Source: CAYVUB01 sp964454675 (GTDB lineage Bacteria > Bacteroidota > Bacteroidia > Flavobacteriales > Flavobacteriaceae). Taken from it: DNA of 64,000 nucleotides. Shown here in pieces: positions 53,755 to 63,374 of this stretch (its first letter is position 1; every line of letters begins with the position of its first letter). Position numbers and translations under genes: made by a program. The notes below the pieces were generated by a model. It was not told the origin of the DNA. It searched no databases and worked only from the letters and a program-made list of their open reading frames with translations. Where the stretch lies: the NCBI GenBank assembly GCA_964454675.1, contig CAYVUB010000005.1:1-64000 (forward strand), written 5' to 3'.

Positions 53755-56217
53755 CTAAAACTTAATGCCAAAAATAACAGCATCGTTTTGAAAACCACTT
53801 TGGTATGAACGTAAATAATCCAAGCGTAAAAATTTGAATTTTTTAAACCCTATATTGTCAATACCTATGGTAAACTCGTGGTACGGTTTGTTGGTTTCTG
53901 TCATTAGGCTGTGTGCGCCAAGTATCAAATTGAGGTTGAGCTTGTTTAGTAATGGTATTTTATTCAGGATGTAACCTTTAAAATTGTGCTCGGCATGAAA
54001 TTCGGCATAGCTTTTATTGGTGCTCAAAGCATAATACGGCAGGTTGTTAAAAACATTCAAATAACTGCCGGTGCCTACGTGCGTCTGGTTTCCGTTGGGG
54101 TGGTAGTAATCCATAAATGCAATGTCATCGGCATTAAAAAACGTTCCGGCTTTAATGTTATAGGCAAAATCACCTTTGTTGCCAATGTTAAAACTCTGTG
54201 TGGCAGAAGCTTTTAGCTGGTCAAAATTATAATCGCCGTTGGTTGCTGCAAATCCTTTTTCGTAACCCAGATACAGTGTAGGATACTTGCTGTTAGGGAT
54301 ATTGATTTTGCTGTCGGGATAACTCATATATTCCTGCCCGAAATTGAAACGCGCCGTTGTGTTGAGCTTCATGATATGGTGCGTATCAAAAGGTGCAATG
54401 CCGTAAGCTGTAGGGGCAAGCGGATTGTTGCTGGTGTAAACCTTGTTGTCATCATTTATAAAAACTCTGTCGGTGGTATTAAACAGGGCTTTGCGGCGTT
54501 CATAGCTTAAACTTGCATAAGCGTTAATGCCGTTGTTGATTTCCTGTGTGTAGGCTATTTGCCCGAAGCTTTTATCATAAATTTTCATGAAGTTGTTTTC
54601 AAAAAATAACGATGCCACAGAGTTTATTAATGGCGAAATAGGCTGCGACTCGTTAAACTGCTGTGTTGTAACACCTCCCGAAAGCATTAAAAACGGTCTT
54701 TTTACATTGTTGAATTTGTAAGTAAACGATGCTGTTGCCCGCAAACGCTCATCGCCAAAACCGTAGTTTATAGTGGTGTTGAAAGCGTAATAACGTTTGT
54801 ATTCGTCCAGATTTTTTGTGTAATACAATCTCATGCCTGCATTATAATCCTGCACGGTATTGAAAGAAAGATTGGTTATGGGCGAACTGATGCCGGTGTA
54901 CCAGTCTTCATAAGAGTTTTTGTAATGATAACCGCTCAAAATTTTTGCAATGTTGAATTTATTACTTTTTGCGTCAATAGAATCCAGATAGGTTTTTGAT
55001 TTTCGTACAACCTGTATGCTGTCTTTTTTGAGATAATCGTTTACTTCTTCGTCTGTAAGCGGTACAGGCCGTGAGCTTTTCCAAAACAGAGAGTCTTTTT
55101 TATTGGCTTCATCTGCAAATGATAGAATTTCTCTTCCGAAGGTTTTGCGGGTAAATTCGGTTTTAAACACATAATCGCTGTAAACGGCAGTAAAGCGTCC
55201 GTCGCCTTTTATGCCAAAAATACCATAGCTAAAATCAATACTTTGTGAACGCAGTACCCAGAAATCATCGGCATCAGAATAGGAAAAACTTTGTGTAATA
55301 GTTATGACATCTGCCGGCGGAATCTGAGCTTGCTCGCCTGTTATGTTAAGTTCTGTGGCGTAAATTGCCCATTGATTGTCAACAATGTAAATGGTTCCTG
55401 AGAAAATACGGTCTTTTTCACGTTTTGGAATGACACTTATCTTGTTAATCAAATTGCCGTGCTCGTCATAAAACGCACCTTCAAGTTTGTACCGGTAATA
55501 ATTAAAGGCATAATCTGCAACAGGCGAAATAATTTGATTGCCGATTTCTACGGTATTATTATAAAAATTATAATTTACATCGCTGGCGGCATTAAAGCTG
55601 AAACCATTATCATTACCGCTTACTTTTGAAGCGATGATTTGTTCTTTCAGTTTATCGGGATGCAAAAAGTCGATTTTTGAAATGGTTTCAGACAGATAGA
55701 TGATGCCGCTTCTTGTCGAGTCGAGTCCGCCGCCAAGGTCGCCAATATCCTGACCCAAAATTTTCTCGGGTGCATTTTTAATCCTGATTAATCCCCGGGA
55801 ATAAAAGTTTGCCGAATAGGCATTGATTTTTTCAAGATGCTCTTTTTTTGAAGCAATGGTTTTTCTTATAATCTCGTTTGCAGGATTTTCATTGCTGTTT
55901 ATAACAATTTCGCTGAGTGATATTTCTTCTTCAGCCATACTTGCATCAAGCGTAAACGGAAACTTCTCGATAGTTGCTGTCTTTTTTACGGTTTTATATC
56001 CCAAAAATTGAAATACGATAGTGTAAGTTCCGGGTTTGGTGATGTTTATTTCATAATTACCTTCGTTATTGGTGGTTGTTCCGGTAAATGTATTTTCAAT
56101 AAAAACGTTTACAAAAGCAAGCGGTTGGTTTTTTGTGTCGGTAACGTGACCTTTTATTTGAGCGAAAGACTGTAAACTTGATGCACAAACAAACATGAAG
56201 AATAGTTTTTTAAACAT
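53755..56217 (-). CDS. DUF5686 outer-membrane protein with CarboxypepD_reg-like domain
   Basis: The ATG at 56217 gives 820 residues with a signal peptide (MFKKLFFMFVCASSLQSFAQ); an in-frame ATG 23 codons earlier would hide it. Residues about 21-105 form a carboxypeptidase-regulatory-like domain (IKGHVTDTKNQPLAFVNVFI, GTTTNNEGNYEINITKPGTY), as in SusC-type proteins. The remainder fits DUF5686, with a C-terminal half that looks like a beta barrel (alternating aromatic strands, ending VIFGIKF). Function unknown, location probably the outer membrane. It diverges from menD. Confidence 0.85.
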   Translation of the reverse strand: MFKKLFFMFVCASSLQSFAQIKGHVTDTKNQPLAFVNVFIENTFTGTTTNNEGNYEINITKPGTYTIVFQFLGYKTVKKTATIEKFPFTLDASMAEEEISLSEIVINSNENPANEIIRKTIASKKEHLEKINAYSANFYSRGLIRIKNAPEKILGQDIGDLGGGLDSTRSGIIYLSETISKIDFLHPDKLKEQIIASKVSGNDNGFSFNAASDVNYNFYNNTVEIGNQIISPVADYAFNYYRYKLEGAFYDEHGNLINKISVIPKREKDRIFSGTIYIVDNQWAIYATELNITGEQAQIPPADVITITQSFSYSDADDFWVLRSQSIDFSYGIFGIKGDGRFTAVYSDYVFKTEFTRKTFGREILSFADEANKKDSLFWKSSRPVPLTDEEVNDYLKKDSIQVVRKSKTYLDSIDAKSNKFNIAKILSGYHYKNSYEDWYTGISSPITNLSFNTVQDYNAGMRLYYTKNLDEYKRYYAFNTTINYGFGDERLRATASFTYKFNNVKRPFLMLSGGVTTQQFNESQPISPLINSVASLFFENNFMKIYDKSFGQIAYTQEINNGINAYASLSYERRKALFNTTDRVFINDDNKVYTSNNPLAPTAYGIAPFDTHHIMKLNTTARFNFGQEYMSYPDSKINIPNSKYPTLYLGYEKGFAATNGDYNFDQLKASATQSFNIGNKGDFAYNIKAGTFFNADDIAFMDYYHPNGNQTHVGTGSYLNVFNNLPYYALSTNKSYAEFHAEHNFKGYILNKIPLLNKLNLNLILGAHSLMTETNKPYHEFTIGIDNIGFKKFKFLRLDYLRSYQSGFQNDAVIFGIKF

Positions 56218-56375
56218 AAAAAATAAGGTGGTATTAAATGAGTTTAATGTTAAGGAAAGTAAACTTATACATAAAATGTAAAACAACTTGTTATAACAAT
56301 CATAAAGTTATTCATAATTGTTTGTTTTTGGTAATGACAATCGTAAAGCACACTTGATATTACAGTATTAGGACT

Positions 56376-56406
56376 TTTGACATTACGACATTAAGTTATA
56401 CCTTTG
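56376..56406 (+). promoter_or_regulatory. menD promoter (TTTG, 19 nt, TACCTTTG)
   Basis: TTTG at 56376-56379 and TACCTTTG at 56399-56406 are separated by exactly 19 nt, a full match to the Bacteroidota consensus. The menD ATG is 17 bp downstream. Confidence 0.8.
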
Positions 56407-56423
56407 CGTAACATTTTTTTTAA

Positions 56424-58181
56424 ATGAATTATCCAAAAATTCCACTTGCCCAAACTGTTATACAGCTTTGTAAAGCTAAAAACATTCAGCATATCGTTAT
56501 TTCGCCCGGAAGCAGAAATGCACCGCTTACCATAGGGTTTACCCATGACGATTTTTTTACGTGTTACAGCATTGTTGATGAACGCTGTGCGGCATTTTTT
56601 GCCTTAGGCATTGCCCGGCAAATAAAAAAGCCTGTTGCGGTAGTTTGTACTTCGGGAAGCGCACTGCTCAACTATTATCCGGCGGTTTCAGAAGCGTATT
56701 ACAGCGAAATTCCGTTGGTGGTATTATCTGCCGACAGACCAAAGCACTTGTTGAATATTGGTGACGGACAAACTATCAATCAGAAAAATGTGTTTGCCAA
56801 TCATATTCTGTATTCGGCAAATTTAAAATTGGACATCAAAGACGAACTCAATATTCCCGTTACCGAAGAGATTCCTATTCTTATGAGTATTGAAGACAAG
56901 CTTGAACGCCTGCTGGGTTTGCAAAGAGATATTCAATCGCATAATGAGTTGGAAATCAATGAAGCCATAAATAAAGCGATTCATAAACAAGGTCCGGTGC
57001 ATATCAATATTCCTTTTGATGAACCGCTGTATGAAACAACCGAAAGCTTATCAGTCAATCCTAAAAATATAGAAGTAGAATCCAAAGAATTGAAGATTGA
57101 TTCTTATGTTTTGGATAAATGCCTTGAATATTGGCAAAAATCATCAAAAAAGATGATTCTTGCAGGTGTTAATCCGCCTGATGATATCGATCAAAAATGG
57201 CTGGAATTACTGGCAAAAGATGAAAGTGTCATTGTGTTTACAGAAACCACGTCCAACCTGCATCATCCGGCATTTTTTTCAAACATCGATAAAATCATAG
57301 CACCACTTGACACAGAAGACTTTAAGCAGCTGCAACCCGATATTCTGGTGACTTTTGGCGGGATGGTCATATCAAAAAAAATCAAAAGCTTTTTACGCAA
57401 GTATCAGCCTAAAGAACATTGGCATATAGATTTAAACAGGGCTTATGATACCTATTTCTGTTTAACAGAACATATCAAAGAACCACCCAATTATTTCCTT
57501 GGTGAGTTTTTGCCAAAAACCAAACCCGTTCAAAGCACCTACAGAACCATGTGGGAAGCCGTAAAGCTTCAGCGCAATTATAAGCACGACAACTTTTTAA
57601 AAGACATTCCGTTTTCAGATTTAAAAGCGTTTGATATTGTTTTGGAATCGTTGCCAAAAGAGAGTATTTTACAGCTTGGCAATAGTTCGGCGGTGCGTTA
57701 TGCGCAATTGTTTGATATTCACAAAACGATTGATGTTTACAGTAACAGGGGCACGAGCGGTATTGACGGCAGCACATCAACAGCAATAGGCTGCGCCGTT
57801 GCCAACAAAAAGCAGACCACTCTTATTACAGGCGATTTGAGTTTCTTTTATGATAGTAATGCATTGTGGAACAATTATATACCTAATTCTTTCAGGATTA
57901 TTCTGGTTAATAATGAAGGTGGCGGAATTTTCAGGATTTTACCCGGAAATAAAAATTCTTCAACATTTGAAACGTATTTTGAAACAAAACATCAGCTGAC
58001 AGCCGGACAGCTTTGCGAGATGTACCATTTCAAATACAAACGGGTATCAAACGAAAACGATTTGAAAACGGCATTAACCACATTTTTTAACGATAGCGGT
58101 CAGCCGAGATTGTTAGAAATTGGTACGGCAGACCACTTGAATGACGAGATACTTCTTGAGTATTTTAATTACATTAAATAA
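56424..58181 (+). CDS. menD: MenD, SEPHCHC synthase of menaquinone synthesis
   Basis: MenD joins isochorismate and 2-oxoglutarate with thiamine diphosphate. The 585-residue protein shows HIVISPGSRNAPLTIGF near 18, SIVDERCAAFFALGIAR near 42 with the TPP-activating Glu, VAVVCTSGSALLNYYPAVSE near 65 and the TPP-binding end GDLSFFYDSNALWNN with LVNNEGGGIFRIL near 490. It opens the men gene block here. Confidence 0.95.
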   Translation: MNYPKIPLAQTVIQLCKAKNIQHIVISPGSRNAPLTIGFTHDDFFTCYSIVDERCAAFFALGIARQIKKPVAVVCTSGSALLNYYPAVSEAYYSEIPLVVLSADRPKHLLNIGDGQTINQKNVFANHILYSANLKLDIKDELNIPVTEEIPILMSIEDKLERLLGLQRDIQSHNELEINEAINKAIHKQGPVHINIPFDEPLYETTESLSVNPKNIEVESKELKIDSYVLDKCLEYWQKSSKKMILAGVNPPDDIDQKWLELLAKDESVIVFTETTSNLHHPAFFSNIDKIIAPLDTEDFKQLQPDILVTFGGMVISKKIKSFLRKYQPKEHWHIDLNRAYDTYFCLTEHIKEPPNYFLGEFLPKTKPVQSTYRTMWEAVKLQRNYKHDNFLKDIPFSDLKAFDIVLESLPKESILQLGNSSAVRYAQLFDIHKTIDVYSNRGTSGIDGSTSTAIGCAVANKKQTTLITGDLSFFYDSNALWNNYIPNSFRIILVNNEGGGIFRILPGNKNSSTFETYFETKHQLTAGQLCEMYHFKYKRVSNENDLKTALTTFFNDSGQPRLLEIGTADHLNDEILLEYFNYIK

Positions 58182-58256
58182 TCATTAATTGTGACTTTTT
58201 ATTTTTAATTGTGTCGAACAAGTTGTATTTTAGTAAAAATTAAAACTATAATAATT

Positions 58257-58598
58257 ATGAGTAAAAGAGATGAATTGATTGCAAAATATGCAGCTGATTT
58301 AAAAGACAAATGTGGTGTTACTGCCGATTTGGATTTCTTGACCAAAGTAACTGTTGGCTTAGGTCCGTCAATTTATAAAGCAGATGCCGAGACTGTTTCC
58401 GGTACAGACACTAAAGAATTGGCGACAGTAAAAAACAACTTTTTAATTAAAAAGTTAGGATTAAAAGACAGCTCTGATTTGGATAAAGCTATTGACGCTG
58501 TTATAGAACAATACGGTCGTTCAAACAAAAACAAATACAGAGCAGTTGTATATTATTTACTGGCAAAACACTTTAAAAAAGAGTCTGTTTACAAATAA
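58257..58598 (+). CDS. DUF2853 family protein
   Basis: The 113-residue helical protein starts MSKRDELIAKYAADLKDKCG and ends YRAVVYYLLAKHFKKESVYK, the DUF2853 pattern; function unknown. The ATG at 58257 is preferred to an upstream in-frame alternative that gives an unrelated cysteine-containing leader. It has its own terminator. Confidence 0.85.
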   Translation: MSKRDELIAKYAADLKDKCGVTADLDFLTKVTVGLGPSIYKADAETVSGTDTKELATVKNNFLIKKLGLKDSSDLDKAIDAVIEQYGRSNKNKYRAVVYYLLAKHFKKESVYK

Positions 58599-58616
58599 TA
58601 AAACAAAAACAGGCAT

Positions 58617-58648
58617 AAAAAGCGTTGCAATCTTGTAACGCTTTTTTT
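58617..58648 (+). terminator. Terminator after the DUF2853 gene
   Basis: AAAAAGCGTTGC pairs with GTAACGCTTTTT (one G-T pair) over AATCTT, followed by further T. Confidence 0.85.
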
Positions 58649-58671
58649 AGTTTCAAACCCCATTAAATCCT

Positions 58672-58679
58672 TACATTTG
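58672..58679 (+). promoter_or_regulatory. -7 box TACATTTG ahead of the CvfB-like gene
   Basis: It matches TAnnTTTG, 5 bp before the ATG at 58685, and follows the terminator, so the S1 protein probably starts a new transcript with a very short leader. Confidence 0.55.
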
Positions 58680-58684
58680 CAACT

Positions 58685-59524
58685 ATGATACACATAGGAC
58701 AATACCATACTTTGGAAATTATTCGTGAAGCAGAGCAAGGACTTTATTTAGCCGATACTGAAGGTAATGAAGTGCTGTTACCCAACCGTTATGTCCCTGA
58801 AAGTTTTAAAATTTGGGATAAAATAGAGGTTTTTGTGTATCTCGACAATGAAGAACGATTGGTTGCCGTAACAGATAAACCTTATATTGTACCTGGCGAA
58901 TTTGCCGTTTTGCGCTGCAATCAAGTGACAGATATTGGTGCCTTTCTCGATTGGGGAATGCTCAAGGAATTGTTTTGCCCGTTCAAAGAACAAGCCTTTA
59001 AAATGAAAAAAGGCGGTTGGTATCTGGTGTATTGTTTTATTGACGAAAAAACGAACAGATTGGTCGCATCGAGCAAGACCAATCAATTTTTGGATAATAA
59101 AGTATTGACCGTTCAACAATTTGATGAAGTTGACATCATTGTATCGCATCCATCAGAAATAGGAATGAATGTCATTGTCAACAAGCAACATACTGGGCTT
59201 ATTTTTAAAGATGATATTTATCAAGAATTGAGCATTGGCGATAGATTGAAAGGTGTTGTTAAAAAAGTTCGTCCAGATAATAAGTTAGACATTTCACTTG
59301 GCAAAATAGGTTACAGAAATATTGAACCAAATGCCGAAACCATTATGCACGAATTAGAAGATAATGGCGGTTATCTTAATTTATCGGATAAATCAGATCC
59401 AGAAACCATCAAAGAAGTGCTTCAAATGAGTAAGAAAAACTTCAAAAAAGCGGTTGGAACTTTGTATAAACAACGCTTGATTGAAATTAAAGATGATGGG
59501 ATTTATTTGTTAGCAGTAAATTGA
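58685..59524 (+). CDS. S1-domain RNA-binding protein (CvfB family)
   Basis: The 279-residue protein has tandem S1-like OB folds (MIHIGQYHTLEIIREAEQGL; AVLRCNQVTDIGAFLDWGM; VIVNKQHTGLIFKDDIYQ with RLKGVVKKVRPDNKLDISLG) and a C-terminal winged helix (SKKNFKKAVGTLYKQRLIEI). CvfB proteins bind RNA and alter virulence-factor expression in Firmicutes; the role here is unknown. It sits in the men gene block. Confidence 0.87.
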   Translation: MIHIGQYHTLEIIREAEQGLYLADTEGNEVLLPNRYVPESFKIWDKIEVFVYLDNEERLVAVTDKPYIVPGEFAVLRCNQVTDIGAFLDWGMLKELFCPFKEQAFKMKKGGWYLVYCFIDEKTNRLVASSKTNQFLDNKVLTVQQFDEVDIIVSHPSEIGMNVIVNKQHTGLIFKDDIYQELSIGDRLKGVVKKVRPDNKLDISLGKIGYRNIEPNAETIMHELEDNGGYLNLSDKSDPETIKEVLQMSKKNFKKAVGTLYKQRLIEIKDDGIYLLAVN

Positions 59525-59535
59525 AAAAAAGACAA

Positions 59536-61266
59536 ATGAAAATAAAATTTGTATTTGTACTTATAATTTTAAATTTTAATTTCTCTTTTTCTCAGGATGA
59601 ATTAGATAAATCAAATTTAAATTCTTTCTTAGAAGATTACCTACTTGAATATGATGATTATAACGGTTATCCAGAATTTAAATCAATTGAAGATTCAAAT
59701 ATACAGAGTAAAATTAATAGCCGTGTTAGAAATATCATTGTTGACCAAATTAAAGCAGATACATTTAATATAAAGTTAGGCAAACATTTAGTGAAAAGTT
59801 TATATGCCAATTTTAGTGTTTTGAATAATGAAAAAGATGCTACGGATTTTTTCAAAGAAAAAAAGTATGAGCCTATTTTAAATAACATCGAGTATAAGCT
59901 ATCTTTTAATTCTGGCTCAATTTTAACTTTAATAGTATTATTCAATTATGATGCTATAATATCCAGCTACCAAGAGAACAAAGCATTTTCAAATACATAT
60001 TATGAAGTTTTTTATTTTGATGTTAAAACTGGTCAAGAATACAGCTCTAATGATGTTTTTAACAACCATTTAAAATCAGAGCTAAATAACTTATTAGTAA
60101 GAAAACTAGAAGAAAAGATTAAGACTCTTTCCAATGCTAATGAAGAATATGTATATACTGATTTTTTATTTCCTAGCCAATATGAATATGAAGACTATGA
60201 AGAATTGGATAGTATTAAACCTAATAATGAAAAAATATCCAATTTCGCTATTTATGACTATGGTTTTGTATTTCCCAAGTCTTTTTCTATGGAATATTTC
60301 GTGCCGATTTGGAGTTTAGCATCTTCTAAATTGACAACAAAAAATATATCGATTAGATTGACCATAAATGAAATTGGAAAGTTTTTAAACACAGATGGAC
60401 CTTTTAGAGAATTGGCTAAAAAGCAAAAGCAGAACGAAGAAACAATATTGCGTAATATTAAGAATCCACCTATACACTTTTTGTTCAACTGGGAATTTGA
60501 TGATATTTTTATTCCTTACAGAGATTCAACAGATAATTTAAAAAAGACTACTATATACAGACAAATTAATGATAGAAACAAATTAAGAGATAGTTTAATA
60601 TATCAAGAAATTTTTAGACTTAAAAACGGTTTAATAAAATATATTAAATTTTATGATATTATAGGAAATTATACGGAATATAAATTTGAATATGACAGTA
60701 ATGATAACCTAAGTAAAATTTCAACCCAAGATGCGTCTTGGCATTATAAATATAATGATGTCAATAATTTAATTTACATTAATAATGATGATGATGAACA
60801 ATTCGAGACCTTTTATAAATATTACCACAACTTTTTAATTACAGAAACCTACTCAAATAATAAGTTTTTTATTTCTAATAAAGAAATAACACTTTTTAAT
60901 AATACCAATAAACCAATCAAAAATTTCATTGGTGATTTAAGTTTTAATGAGGTAAATTATTTATACAACAAAGACAATAATCTAGTTAAAGAAATAGCTA
61001 CATACCAGAACTCTGATAAGGTTTGGTTTGAGGAAAATTATACATATGATGATGAAAATAGAATACTATTTCATACTTATAATATAAATAGAAAAACATC
61101 CTATACCTACGACAATTTTGGAAGAATAACAGAACGAACTATTACTGGTGGTAGTATTAACAGTATTCATATAGAATATAATAATAACAGACCAATAAAA
61201 ATCAAAACAAATCAAAAATCTAGCGGGCATACATATTTTTACAGTTTCTCATATGAATATTGGTAA
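59536..61266 (+). CDS. AT-rich exported protein of unknown function inside the men block
   Basis: The 576-residue protein has a signal peptide (MKIKFVFVLIILNFNFSFSQ). Residues about 90-285 (YYEVFYFDVKTGQEYSSNDV) weakly resemble DUF3298/RsiV-type domains; the C-terminal part has YD/RHS-like strands (YDNFGRITERTITGGS). Asn, Lys, Ile and Tyr are very frequent and the DNA is visibly more AT-rich than its neighbours, suggesting later acquisition. The ATG at 59536 follows an in-frame TTG at 59521 overlapping the previous stop; the later one gives the signal peptide. Confidence 0.7.
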   Translation: MKIKFVFVLIILNFNFSFSQDELDKSNLNSFLEDYLLEYDDYNGYPEFKSIEDSNIQSKINSRVRNIIVDQIKADTFNIKLGKHLVKSLYANFSVLNNEKDATDFFKEKKYEPILNNIEYKLSFNSGSILTLIVLFNYDAIISSYQENKAFSNTYYEVFYFDVKTGQEYSSNDVFNNHLKSELNNLLVRKLEEKIKTLSNANEEYVYTDFLFPSQYEYEDYEELDSIKPNNEKISNFAIYDYGFVFPKSFSMEYFVPIWSLASSKLTTKNISIRLTINEIGKFLNTDGPFRELAKKQKQNEETILRNIKNPPIHFLFNWEFDDIFIPYRDSTDNLKKTTIYRQINDRNKLRDSLIYQEIFRLKNGLIKYIKFYDIIGNYTEYKFEYDSNDNLSKISTQDASWHYKYNDVNNLIYINNDDDEQFETFYKYYHNFLITETYSNNKFFISNKEITLFNNTNKPIKNFIGDLSFNEVNYLYNKDNNLVKEIATYQNSDKVWFEENYTYDDENRILFHTYNINRKTSYTYDNFGRITERTITGGSINSIHIEYNNNRPIKIKTNQKSSGHTYFYSFSYEYW

Positions 61267-61442
61267 AGTCAACTAATAACACCATAAAAAATTTGTTACA
61301 AGTACAACGCTTACGAAGATTAGAGAATTTTCATTTGGTTTGTATTTGTAAATTAGCAACTAAAATACACAACTAATCTTTTACAAACATTATATAATTA
61401 ACAATTTTAAAAACTTTAATTTATAGTATAATATTTGAATAT

Positions 61443-62282
61443 ATGAGCAAAATCAACTGGAAAACTGTCAAAACTTACGAAGATATAACCTATCAAAAAT
61501 GTGATGGCGTGGCACGAATTGCGTTTAACAGACCAAATGTTCGCAATGCCTTCCGGCCAAAAACCACCAGCGAATTGTATGATGCCTTTTATGATGCCAA
61601 TGAAGATGTAAACATAGGCGTTGTACTGCTTTCTGCCGAAGGACCATCAACCAAAGACGGCATCTGGAGTTTTTGTTCCGGTGGAGACCAAAAGGCGAGA
61701 GGCCACCAAGGTTATGTGGGCGAAGACGGCTATCACAGATTGAATATCTTGGAAGTACAACGTTTAATTCGTTTTATGCCAAAAGCCGTGATTGCGGTTG
61801 TTCCGGGTTGGGCTGTTGGTGGCGGACACAGTTTGCACGTGGTTTGCGATTTGACCTTAGCAAGTAAAGAACACGCTATTTTCAAGCAAACCGATGCCGA
61901 TGTCACGAGTTTTGACGGTGGTTATGGTTCGGCTTATTTGGCAAAAATGGTAGGTCAGAAAAAAGCCCGTGAAATTTTCTTTTTAGGACGCAATTATTCA
62001 GCACAAGAAGCTTTTGAAATGGGTATGGTCAATGCTGTGATTCCGCATGATGAACTGGAAGCCACCGCTTTTGAATGGGCGCAGGAAATTTTGGCAAAAT
62101 CGCCAACATCCATAAAAATGCTTAAGTTTGCAATGAATTTAACAGATGACGGTATGGTTGGACAACAAGTATTTGCAGGCGAAGCGACACGTCTGGCATA
62201 TATGACCGATGAAGCTGTTGAAGGTCGTAATGCCTTTCTTGAAAAGCGCAAGCCTAACTTTGTTAAAAAATGGATTCCATAA
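61443..62282 (+). CDS. menB: MenB, 1,4-dihydroxy-2-naphthoyl-CoA synthase
   Basis: MenB closes the naphthoquinone ring from o-succinylbenzoyl-CoA. The 279-residue crotonase-fold protein has FNRPNVRNAFRPKTTSELY near 29, FCSGGDQKARG near 76, VPGWAVGGGHSLHVVCDLTL near 119, DADVTSFDGGYGSAYLAK near 149 with the family's catalytic region, and ends KRKPNFVKKWIP. It is 14 bp before menA. Confidence 0.95.
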   Translation: MSKINWKTVKTYEDITYQKCDGVARIAFNRPNVRNAFRPKTTSELYDAFYDANEDVNIGVVLLSAEGPSTKDGIWSFCSGGDQKARGHQGYVGEDGYHRLNILEVQRLIRFMPKAVIAVVPGWAVGGGHSLHVVCDLTLASKEHAIFKQTDADVTSFDGGYGSAYLAKMVGQKKAREIFFLGRNYSAQEAFEMGMVNAVIPHDELEATAFEWAQEILAKSPTSIKMLKFAMNLTDDGMVGQQVFAGEATRLAYMTDEAVEGRNAFLEKRKPNFVKKWIP

Positions 62283-62296
62283 TCTCTACTTAAACT

Positions 62297-63199
62297 ATGC
62301 AAAAAATAAAACCTTGGTTGTCCGCTATTCGACTAAGAACTTTACCGCTATCCGTTTCCGGAATTATTGTAGGAACTTGTTTTGCACATTACAACGGCTA
62401 CTATAATGGTATGATTTTTTTTCTGGCAATTATGACCACATTGAGCCTTCAAATCTTATCCAATTTGGCAAACGATTATGGTGATGGCATAAAAGGAACA
62501 GACAACGACGACCGTGTAGGGCCGCAACGTGCCATTCAAAGCGGCGAAATTACGCCGTATGAAATGCAGGAAGGCATAAAAATCAATATTCTGATTGTTA
62601 TATTTTTAACTATATCATTAATATTTACCTCGTTTAGTAATGGTTACTTTCTTTACGCACTGTTGTTTTTAGTTTTAGGAGGTATTTCTCTATATTCTGC
62701 CATGAAATATACTATGGGAGAGAATGCTTATGGTTACAGAGGTTTGGGTGATACGTACGTGTTTATATTTTTTGGGCTTGTAAGTGTTATATGCAGCTAT
62801 TTTCTGTATGCAAAGCAAATTGACCATTTGGTTATATTGCCGGCAATAGCTGTTGGATTGTTGAGTGTTGGCGTATTAAACCTCAACAATATGCGTGATA
62901 TAGATTCTGATGTACTTTCAGAAAAGATGACTTTGGCAGTAAAATTAGGCAAGGAGAAATCAAAAAAGTATCACATTGCTTTGATTGGTATTGCTATGTT
63001 TTTGTCATTGATTTTTGCAGTTTTATATTTCAGGAATTTTTATAACTTCCTGTTTTTAATCACATTTATTCCATTAGGATTACATATTAAAACCATCAAA
63101 AAAGCACAATCACCAAAAGATTTTGACTCGCAGTTAAAAGTATTGGCACTAACCACGTTTTTGTTTTCAGTATTACTTGGCGTAGGCTATATCATATAA
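62297..63199 (+). CDS. menA: MenA, 1,4-dihydroxy-2-naphthoate polyprenyltransferase
   Basis: MenA attaches the isoprenoid tail to the quinone ring in the inner membrane. The 300-residue UbiA-family protein has about eight membrane segments and the two Asp-rich motifs NLANDYGDGIKGTDNDDR (near 53) and LNLNNMRDIDSD (near 195). It shares a transcript with menB and is followed by a terminator. Confidence 0.93.
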   Translation: MQKIKPWLSAIRLRTLPLSVSGIIVGTCFAHYNGYYNGMIFFLAIMTTLSLQILSNLANDYGDGIKGTDNDDRVGPQRAIQSGEITPYEMQEGIKINILIVIFLTISLIFTSFSNGYFLYALLFLVLGGISLYSAMKYTMGENAYGYRGLGDTYVFIFFGLVSVICSYFLYAKQIDHLVILPAIAVGLLSVGVLNLNNMRDIDSDVLSEKMTLAVKLGKEKSKKYHIALIGIAMFLSLIFAVLYFRNFYNFLFLITFIPLGLHIKTIKKAQSPKDFDSQLKVLALTTFLFSVLLGVGYII

Positions 63200-63305
63200 T
63201 ACATCGTCAAATATTTGCCAGTCAAAGTTTTAATTCGTATATTCATAACGAAATTTTCAGCCAACGTCTTTTTGCTATTAAGTTGGTCTAAAATTTGGGG
63301 CTTGG

Positions 63306-63341
63306 AAACTCAGACAAATGTTTAATTTGTCTGAGTTTTTT
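63306..63341 (+). terminator. Terminator after menA
   Basis: AAACTCAGACAAAT (63306-63319) pairs exactly with 63325-63338 over a 5-nt loop and runs into TTT. Confidence 0.88.
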
Positions 63342-63374
63342 AGTATTTTCAGTTTCTAATAAAAACCAATTCAA

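Noticed and set aside
59548..61350. 12-bp direct repeat TTTGTATTTGTA at both ends of the AT-rich gene as a target-site duplication
   Set aside because: The left copy lies inside the coding sequence and such a word is likely by chance in DNA this AT-rich.
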